NCBI GenBank assembly: GCA_964528035.1
Contig: CAZGQY010000006.1
Span: forward strand, 1 to 58,610
Length of the DNA stretch: 58,610 nt
Origin: CAZGQY01 sp964528035
Lineage (GTDB): Bacteria > Pseudomonadota > Gammaproteobacteria > Methylococcales > UBA1147
Reading direction: 5' to 3'
Shown here: positions 53,233 to 58,610 of the stretch, in pieces
Layout of the letters: each line of letters begins with the position of its first letter
How positions within the stretch are numbered: position 1 is the stretch's first letter
The notes under the pieces: generated by a model
What the model was told of the DNA's origin: nothing
What the model saw: the letters and a program-made list of their open reading frames with translations, nothing else
The model's database searches: none
Translations under genes and position numbers: made by a program

Positions 53233-54660
53233 TTACATTCGAAGCCGCACTGAAAATGTAGAGCCTGATAGACTAAATTCTATTGACACTGAAACAAGCT
53301 TGCTCAGGGCTTGAACCATGGATAAGCCGAGCCCCAAGTGCTGTCGGTGAGACCTGGCAGTTTCTTTACGCCAGAAATAATCGGCTAAATGCGCGAGATC
53401 TTGATGTTCGAGGTCAACCACCTCATTACTAACTAGCAATTCCACCTGGCTACCCTGGCGGGATAATGCGACCTCAACGGTAGTTTCAGGTGGGCTGTAA
53501 CTCAAAGCGTTATTTATAAGATTCGATACAATGATACCCATCGCTTTTGAATCATTTTCAACCCAAAGCGAATCTTTATTGGCTGTAATAGACACACACT
53601 GAATGGAGTTTAAATGCGACTTAATCTGCACAGATTTATTTTCAACAAGACTTAAGAGATCGAATTTTTCTGATACTAAAATTTCCCGCTTACTTTCCGC
53701 ACGCGCTAAATTCAGCAGACACTCAACGATCCCCTGCATATGTTGTGCGATCTCCAGAGAATCAACAAAAAACTGTGACATCACATCTGGATCATTCAAG
53801 CCTGCCTGAATCACATCAGATAACAAAATGAGCTCTGTGATAGGCGTGCGCAATTCATGTGCTACATTTGAAGAAAACTCTCGCTCTCGAACAAAGGCTT
53901 TGTTCAATCCAGTCAAAGACTTATTTAACTGATCTACAATCAAATTTATTTCTTCATAATCGCTTGGCACCTCAATTGGCTTATGCAAAGATTTTTCATC
54001 TAATTGCTTAACTTGGCGGATCAAATAATAGAATGGACGGAGCCCTTTTGCAGTTTGGTAGCTAACAATGAAGACGATAAGCAACACCGTCAATAACATA
54101 CCCCCGGCCACTCCCACGGCTGCATTCATGCGGATAATTTCCAGCGGCTTTCGGTCGACAGCAACAGCGACCACTAGCTTAGGCACATTTTCTTTCCATA
54201 TACGCAGTTGATCGGCTGTTTTTAAGGAAGGTTCGTCCGCGTCATTTTCAATCATCGGATGAAACCAGACATAGACGATGCGTCCTTGCCGTCCATCAGG
54301 TAGTCTAACATCACGAAACACCACATCGTCCTCTTGTAAGGGGATCTGCCAGGAAATCTTCACGTTGTCTAAAGATTCCGAGCGGGCTATCTCGTTGCCT
54401 TTTGCATTAGTCAAAATAAAGTAATCTGGGTTTAACCCCGTAAACTCAGGCATCATGTCGGAAACGTAATCAAACTCCAATCCTTCTTCTTCGTATTCTG
54501 CTAAAAGTATTAATGATTTCGCCTTTAATAACAGCAAGCCATTAAACTGTTTATCCAGTTTTTTGCTCACAAATACAACGACAAGCAACGCAGTAACACT
54601 GAGCGTTAATACAATGCCGATCAGGCTGGGAAAAAGAATTTTCGATCTTAACGACTTCAT
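53233..54660 (-). CDS. Sensor histidine kinase (PmrB/QseC-like)
   Basis: A 475-residue two-helix sensor: transmembrane helices at about 10-32 and 181-201, a periplasmic region of about 150 residues (LNPDYFILTNAKGNEIARS, a PAS-like strand pattern), a HAMP-like linker, HisKA with His268 in NVAHELRTPITELI, and a HATPase with NLINNALSYSPPE and HRQHLGLGLSMVQAL. The regulator gene lies 2 bases upstream. PmrB- or QseC-like by context. Confidence 0.88.
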   Translation of the reverse strand: MKSLRSKILFPSLIGIVLTLSVTALLVVVFVSKKLDKQFNGLLLLKAKSLILLAEYEEEGLEFDYVSDMMPEFTGLNPDYFILTNAKGNEIARSESLDNVKISWQIPLQEDDVVFRDVRLPDGRQGRIVYVWFHPMIENDADEPSLKTADQLRIWKENVPKLVVAVAVDRKPLEIIRMNAAVGVAGGMLLTVLLIVFIVSYQTAKGLRPFYYLIRQVKQLDEKSLHKPIEVPSDYEEINLIVDQLNKSLTGLNKAFVREREFSSNVAHELRTPITELILLSDVIQAGLNDPDVMSQFFVDSLEIAQHMQGIVECLLNLARAESKREILVSEKFDLLSLVENKSVQIKSHLNSIQCVSITANKDSLWVENDSKAMGIIVSNLINNALSYSPPETTVEVALSRQGSQVELLVSNEVVDLEHQDLAHLADYFWRKETARSHRQHLGLGLSMVQALSKLVSVSIEFSLSGSTFSVRLRM

Positions 54661-54662
54661 AT

Positions 54663-55334
54663 TTAAAATGAATCAATGGTATATCCAAACCCACGTTTAG
54701 TTTGAATGATGCGGGGCGCACCGGCTGCTCTTAATTTTTTACGTAATGCACACAGGTGCGCTTCAACAGTGTTTCTTGAGACACTCGTGTTACTTTCATA
54801 CAACTTTGAGATAAGTCTGTCAGCGGAAAATAGTTGATTACTTCGGCGGCACAATATCTCTAATAATGCATATTCAGTAGGAGTAAGTTTAATAAGCACC
54901 CCTTCAAATGACACTTGCTTTGAATGAGTATCAATACGTACTCCGGATACATTGAATACACCCGCTACTTCGTTAAAAGATCGCCGTATCAAAACTTGTA
55001 GGCGAGCGTGTAATTCAATAAAGGCAAATGGTTTAACCAGATAATCATCAGCACCGGACAGCAAATTTTGGACGCGGTCTTCAACGTTGCTTTTGGCAGA
55101 AAGAATTAGTACAGGTGTATCGTCTCGCTTATCTCTTAAGCACTTCAACAAGGTAGTGCCATCCATTTTGGGGAGCATAAGATCCAGAATTATTGAGTCA
55201 TATTCATTACCAAGAGCATATTCCAATCCTTCAATTCCATCCGTAGCTTGATCCACCGCGTAGCCTAAATGTCTCAGTCCGAGACTAATCGAACGCTGTA
55301 ATTTTTCGGAATCTTCAATGAGCAGCACTTTCAT
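54663..55334 (-). CDS. OmpR-family response regulator (PmrA/QseB-like)
   Basis: A 223-residue regulator: receiver with Asp51 in SIILDLMLPKMDG, Thr/Lys in ILSAKSN and LVKPFAF, then a winged-helix domain (KLTPTEYALLEILCRRSNQLFSADRLISKLYE, NTVEAHLCALRKKLRAAGAPRIIQTKRGFGY). The PmrA/QseB class fits the CTTAAG repeat upstream. Divergent from the PhoX-like gene. Confidence 0.92.
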   Translation of the reverse strand: MKVLLIEDSEKLQRSISLGLRHLGYAVDQATDGIEGLEYALGNEYDSIILDLMLPKMDGTTLLKCLRDKRDDTPVLILSAKSNVEDRVQNLLSGADDYLVKPFAFIELHARLQVLIRRSFNEVAGVFNVSGVRIDTHSKQVSFEGVLIKLTPTEYALLEILCRRSNQLFSADRLISKLYESNTSVSRNTVEAHLCALRKKLRAAGAPRIIQTKRGFGYTIDSF

Positions 55335-55370
55335 GACTATTCGTAAAATACATGCATTTTAAGGATCAAT

Positions 55371-55387
55371 CTTAAGTTCGCCTTAAG
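55371..55387. promoter_or_regulatory. PmrA-type operator between regulator and PhoX-like gene
   Basis: CTTAAG (55371-55376), five bases TTCGC, CTTAAG (55382-55387): an exact fit to the YTTAAK-N5-YTTAAK box of PmrA-type regulators. It lies 37 bases upstream of the regulator start and 91 bases upstream of the PhoX-like GTG, so it could control both and give autoregulation. Confidence 0.75.
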
Positions 55388-55478
55388 ATCATCGCCATTT
55401 TTACCAAAGGTCACTAGATTAAACTCGAACAAACATTGGATTTTAGTCCGATCAATCTATTTTCTATACAGGTCAAAA

Positions 55479-56690
55479 GTGTCCCCCGAGAATAATCCTA
55501 CAATCGTCGATCCACCGGTGCATAAGCGGAAATCAATCAGCCGACGTAACTTTATACATGGAAGCCTTAGTTTTATAGGGCTTGCTGGTATATCGGGAGT
55601 TATATCAACCACATTCAAGATTGAAAATACCACAGTATTACTTCCCCCGGGTTATAAAATTCGGATAGTTGCCAGATCAGGAGATTTTTGCCTTGCAAAT
55701 TCCGATCATCGTTGGCACTGGGCACCTGATGGTGGCGCAAGCTTCGCAACTGACGATGATGGATGGATATACGTTTCGAATAGTGAGATGGACAATGGTG
55801 GGGCAAGCGCTCTTCGTTTTGACCGCACAGCAAGGTTAATTGCAAGCTATCCGATATTATCGCACAGTCGGCGGAATTGTAGCGGCGGGGCTACTCCCTG
55901 GAAGACATGGCTGTCCTGCGAAGAGGTCAGCGATGGCTTTGTTTGGCAGTGCGATCCAAAAGGATTAAAGCCAGCGGTAAAATGTCCTCAACTTGGTCGA
56001 TTCTGGCATGAAGCCATAGCCGTAGATCCGTCCACAAATCAATTGTACTTAACTGAAGATCAAGAAGACGGTTGTTTATACCGCTTTACGCCTCATATTC
56101 TAAATGAAAGTGGGACAGTCGATCTAAACAGAGGAATATTGGAAGTCGCCATAGATGATCCGGTTATTCAAGGCCTAAATTGGCTGCCGATTGAAGACCC
56201 TTCCGGTTCCTTACAAGCTCTCAGGTACCAGGTTCCTAACGCGAGACATTTTAACGGCGGAGAAGGTGTCTGGTATTTTGATCATCAGGTCTACTTCGCG
56301 ACAAAAGGAGACGATTGCGTACGCAGTTACTCTATTGCCACGCGCAGATTGGAAATAATTTACTCAGCGAATGACTATATTTTCCCTCGCTTGACGGGCG
56401 TAGATGCAATTACAATTGCCCCCAACGGTTATGTATTGGTCGCTGAAGATCAAGGTGATATGGAAATAATTGCCATTACACCGAACAAGAATGTCATACC
56501 CCTGGTAAAACTATCGGGACACGATGGTTCGGAAATTACCGGCCTTGCTTTTAACCCAGAAGGAAATAAGCTTTACTTCAGTTCTCAACGGGGGGAAACC
56601 GGCCAAGCATCGGGAGGAATAACATTTGAAGTAAGCGGAGATTTTGATTCACCCGTATGGAGCAGCTATGAAATTGAGCAGGCCATTTAG
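55479..56690 (+). CDS. Tat-exported PhoX/DUF839-like protein
   Basis: A 403-residue protein starting at GTG 55479. The N-terminus has a twin-arginine signal: SRRNFI (residues 21-26) then GSLSFIGLAGISGVI. The body shows the PhoX/DUF839 propeller pattern: DGGASFATDDDGWIYVSNSE, GGATPWKTWLSCEEV, GRFWHEAIAVDPSTNQLYLTEDQEDGCLYRFTP, VLVAEDQGDMEIIAI and SSQRG. PhoX proteins are calcium/iron phosphatases; here substrate is unproven. Divergent from the two-component system and sharing its CTTAAG site. Confidence 0.85.
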   Translation: MSPENNPTIVDPPVHKRKSISRRNFIHGSLSFIGLAGISGVISTTFKIENTTVLLPPGYKIRIVARSGDFCLANSDHRWHWAPDGGASFATDDDGWIYVSNSEMDNGGASALRFDRTARLIASYPILSHSRRNCSGGATPWKTWLSCEEVSDGFVWQCDPKGLKPAVKCPQLGRFWHEAIAVDPSTNQLYLTEDQEDGCLYRFTPHILNESGTVDLNRGILEVAIDDPVIQGLNWLPIEDPSGSLQALRYQVPNARHFNGGEGVWYFDHQVYFATKGDDCVRSYSIATRRLEIIYSANDYIFPRLTGVDAITIAPNGYVLVAEDQGDMEIIAITPNKNVIPLVKLSGHDGSEITGLAFNPEGNKLYFSSQRGETGQASGGITFEVSGDFDSPVWSSYEIEQAI

Positions 56691-56906
56691 TCAACATCAA
56701 TTCTACCCTTCAGTCATTTTAGAAAATCTTCAGAATACCTAAGATCATGAAACAAAATGGATTTCCTTTGTCACGATTCATTACACAATGAAATACATCC
56801 TCATGCTTTATGCGTAGCAGCCGTACTAAAAGTGACTGCTAGGCCATATTAATTATAGAGTCGGTCAAGATTTGATCTCATTACCTTCTGGAACGCTATT
56901 TAATCG

Positions 56907-57200
56907 TTAATCGCAACTCGTCACCGACGTTTCGCGGCAACGATGTCGAGTGGGCCACATCGCACCATCCAGAATGGCTTCATTCCATAGCGCATCGGTT
57001 ATATCCGCATCGACCAAACTGATATTCCGCAGGTTGGCATCAGCGAAATCGGTTTCGATTAATATCGCTCTGTCAAAATTTGCCCGCTCTAAATTGGCTT
57101 CTTGAAACACGGCGGCTTCAAGGTTAGCGCTTGAGAAATTCGCTCGAGTCAAATTTGCTTGATTAAATATGGCTTTTTCGAATCCCCCCGATTGCAGGTC
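56907..57200 (-). pseudogene. Pentapeptide-repeat protein remnant
   Basis: The frame from about 57200 down to 56907 reads FEKAIFNQANLTRANFSSANLEAAVFQEANLERANFDRAILIETDFADANL, with A(N/D)LxxANF-type pentapeptides forming a right-handed beta-helix. No ATG or GTG start precedes; the TTG at 57152 would cut off the first repeats, and a stop in the frame lies near 57230. Possibly truncated at the 5' end, or a non-standard start is used. About eight turns remain; function unknown. Confidence 0.55.
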
Positions 57201-57329
57201 CTTCCGTACATTTCCAATTGATCAAAAAGGGCGTTTATTCTCCTTATTCACACTAATACTGCCATTTATTGTGTAAATCATCCCTTAAAATTCAGATCCA
57301 GTCTATTCTAGATGTTAAGGAATAGACTT

Positions 57330-57476
57330 ATGCGATTCATTCTTCAATCAAAAATAAAAACCCTAGGCTCCATGCATTGTGCCGCTGTTGCTCTCTGGAT
57401 TAGCATGACAGCGTTTTCCTCCCATGCATCTGTTCTCAACCCAGTAGTGCAAAGGAATAAAAATGGCAATCAGTGA
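57330..57476 (+). pseudogene. Truncated secreted-protein leader ORF
   Basis: ATG 57330, with AAGGAAT shortly upstream, begins a 48-codon ORF. Its N-terminal IKTLGSMHCAAVALWISMTAFSSHASV looks like a signal peptide with an AxA-like cleavage site, after which only about 13 residues follow before TGA at 57474. The next gene's ATG (57463) lies inside it. It appears to be the start of an exported protein whose body was replaced, or a leader peptide. Confidence 0.35.
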
Positions 57477-58610
57477 TCGGTGCAAACAATACCTAAACCA
57501 TTCGCTTCAGCATCTTGCAACCGGCGAGATTGATGAGCTCGATTTCGAGACCCACGATTTCGACAGCGAAGAAGAACTACAGCTGATCCAAGGCTTGAAG
57601 GATGTCCTTCAGACCATGACTGGCATGGCTTCGGAAAATGACAGCGACGAGCAGAAGCTCACAACTGCTGATTTTCAGGGCCAGATCGAGGGCATCAACC
57701 TCTCACAGGCGGTGATCCAGTTTCATCCCGACGGCACGATCATTTCGGCGAACGACAATTTTCTGAATGCGATCGGCTACAGCGCGAGCGAGGTCACGGG
57801 TCAGCATCATCGGATATTCGTCGAGCAGGGGTACAAGGACTCGGTCGAGTACCAGACGTTCTGGCGAGATCTGGCCGCCGGCCAATCTCGAGTGGGTGAA
57901 TTCAAGCGGATCGGCAAGGCGGGCAATGAGGTCTGGCTGCAGGCGACCTATACGCCAATCAAGGACCCGAGCGGCAAGGTCTTCAAGGTCGTGAAATACG
58001 CCTCCGACGTTACAAAACAAAAGCAGCTGAACTTGAAGCTGGAAACGCAGTTCAGGGCGATCGCTGCTGGAGATTATACGTCCGACATAGCGCTCGCGAG
58101 TCACGAAGGTGAGTTCGGCGAAGCGCTGACGGAGATGACGAACACGCTTCGCCAGGTTGCGGAATCTGTTGCTGCGGTGGCGAGCGGCGATTTCTCGAAC
58201 ACGATCGAGATCAAGAGCGATAAAGATATTCTCGGAAAGTCGATCAATGCGATGATCGTCAGCCTGATCGATGCTCAGGAAAAGAATCGAAGAGAGAGTT
58301 GGATCAAAGATGGTCAGACCCGGTTGGCCGATTCGATCCGAGGCGAGTCCAACGCGATCACGCTGGTGGACAACGCTCTTGCGACCCTGGCAAATTATCT
58401 CGGTGCGCAGGTGGGCGTATTCTATGTGGCCGACGCAGAAGCGGAGAGGGGCTCGAGCGAACTCATATTGAGCGGGACCTACGCCTATGACCGGCGTAAG
58501 CGTCATGATACGACCGTCGTTTCAGGACAAGGCATTCTCGGCCAGGCCATCAAGGAAAAGAAGACCTTCATCCTCGAGGATGTCCCGAGCGATCACATCA
58601 GTGTGGACAC
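57463..58610 (+). CDS. PAS-HAMP-GAF sensor protein (partial; C-terminus outside window)
   Basis: 382 codons are visible. After a 60-residue helical start come a PAS domain (about 75-190: AVIQFHPDGTIISANDNFLNAIGYSASEVTGQHHRIFVEQGY, then WLQATYTPIKDPSGKVFKVVKYASDVT), two HAMP-like helical modules (about 195-275: FRAIAAGDYTSDI, VASGDFSNTI) and the start of a GAF domain (NALATLANYLGAQVGVFYV, LGQAIKEKKTFILEDVP). These are found in cytosolic chemoreceptors and hybrid kinases. GAAAGGAAT-type binding site upstream. Sampled GC reaches about 60%, unlike the rest of the window. Confidence 0.85.
   Translation, partial: MAISDRCKQYLNHSLQHLATGEIDELDFETHDFDSEEELQLIQGLKDVLQTMTGMASENDSDEQKLTTADFQGQIEGINLSQAVIQFHPDGTIISANDNFLNAIGYSASEVTGQHHRIFVEQGYKDSVEYQTFWRDLAAGQSRVGEFKRIGKAGNEVWLQATYTPIKDPSGKVFKVVKYASDVTKQKQLNLKLETQFRAIAAGDYTSDIALASHEGEFGEALTEMTNTLRQVAESVAAVASGDFSNTIEIKSDKDILGKSINAMIVSLIDAQEKNRRESWIKDGQTRLADSIRGESNAITLVDNALATLANYLGAQVGVFYVADAEAERGSSELILSGTYAYDRRKRHDTTVVSGQGILGQAIKEKKTFILEDVPSDHISVD

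Noticed and set aside
57703..58506. 267-codon minus-strand ORF antisense to the GC-rich sensor
   Set aside because: Long antisense frames are expected in GC-rich genes; the plus strand has clear PAS, HAMP and GAF motifs.
1..58610. CRISPR array or rRNA/tRNA genes
   Set aside because: No regularly spaced direct repeats and no rRNA- or tRNA-like segments were recognised on either strand.

Overview
The window looks like the chromosome of a flagellated, Gram-negative gammaproteobacterium. It carries LPS genes (lpxK, kdsB), the ExbB/ExbD energy-transduction pair, MEP-pathway isoprenoid genes in the order xseB-ispA-dxs, both topoisomerase IV subunits, and a chemotaxis/motor block (cheY-cheZ-cheA-cheB-motC-motD-parC-parP-cheW) in the order known from Pseudomonas and related polarly flagellated bacteria. 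Base composition is moderately AT-rich, with islands of different composition. I cannot name the species.

Layout. 1-2746: xseB, ispA and a partial dxs on the minus strand. 2963-9173: parE, a repeat-rich gap with a doubtful small membrane ORF, parC, then an isolated sucB facing parC. 9652-14816: a DUF2914-type protein and a minus-strand run of small inner-membrane proteins (DUF3592-like and unrecognised). 14883-21104: an accessory block with a GST-like gene and an AlkB-type non-haem diiron hydroxylase/desaturase on the minus strand, and divergently a NodU-family carbamoyltransferase translationally coupled to a 726-residue protein. I read that protein as two fused haem-oxygenase-like diiron (HDO) domains, of which only the second keeps metal ligands. 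21490-22239: a broken hybrid histidine kinase. 22705-31216: the chemotaxis/motor cluster, then on the minus strand a FlhB-C-terminal-like protein, a FliK-like protein and an HDOD protein. 33975-40416: aroC, an MFS permease, exbB, exbD, lpxK, a Trm112-like gene, kdsB and a low-molecular-weight phosphatase gene, with a 165-bp near-perfect palindromic element before the last. 40486-49660: sodC, a radical-SAM-fold protein lacking the cluster cysteines, a beheaded hypB joined to a NicO-type nickel transporter, a strongly structured leader before an Nramp-related transporter, a Tsx-like porin and a 1264-residue hybrid kinase.

49690-53000 is a scar zone. It holds an SGNH-hydrolase fragment, the start of an arsH-like gene, an MFS gene lacking its front half and an ArsO-like flavoprotein lacking its end, all consistent with successive deletions in an arsenic-resistance-type operon, followed by an intact sigZ-type sigma factor gene and the tail of an IS91-type transposase. 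53233-56690 is a self-contained regulatory unit: an OmpR-type regulator and its sensor kinase, divergent from a Tat-exported PhoX-like protein, with a CTTAAG-N5-CTTAAG site between them that matches the PmrA-type operator. The right end has a pentapeptide-repeat remnant, a truncated signal-peptide ORF and the start of a GC-rich PAS/HAMP/GAF sensor gene that differs in composition from everything before it.

The most promising undescribed system is the carbamoyltransferase plus tandem-HDO pair (17182-21104), with the AlkB/GST pair beside it as a possible partner. The most promising non-coding signals are the structured RNA-like leader at 43165-43450, the palindromic element at 39697-39861 with a diverged relative at 4893-4985, and a second two-copy repeat at about 5007-5140 and 16978-17100.
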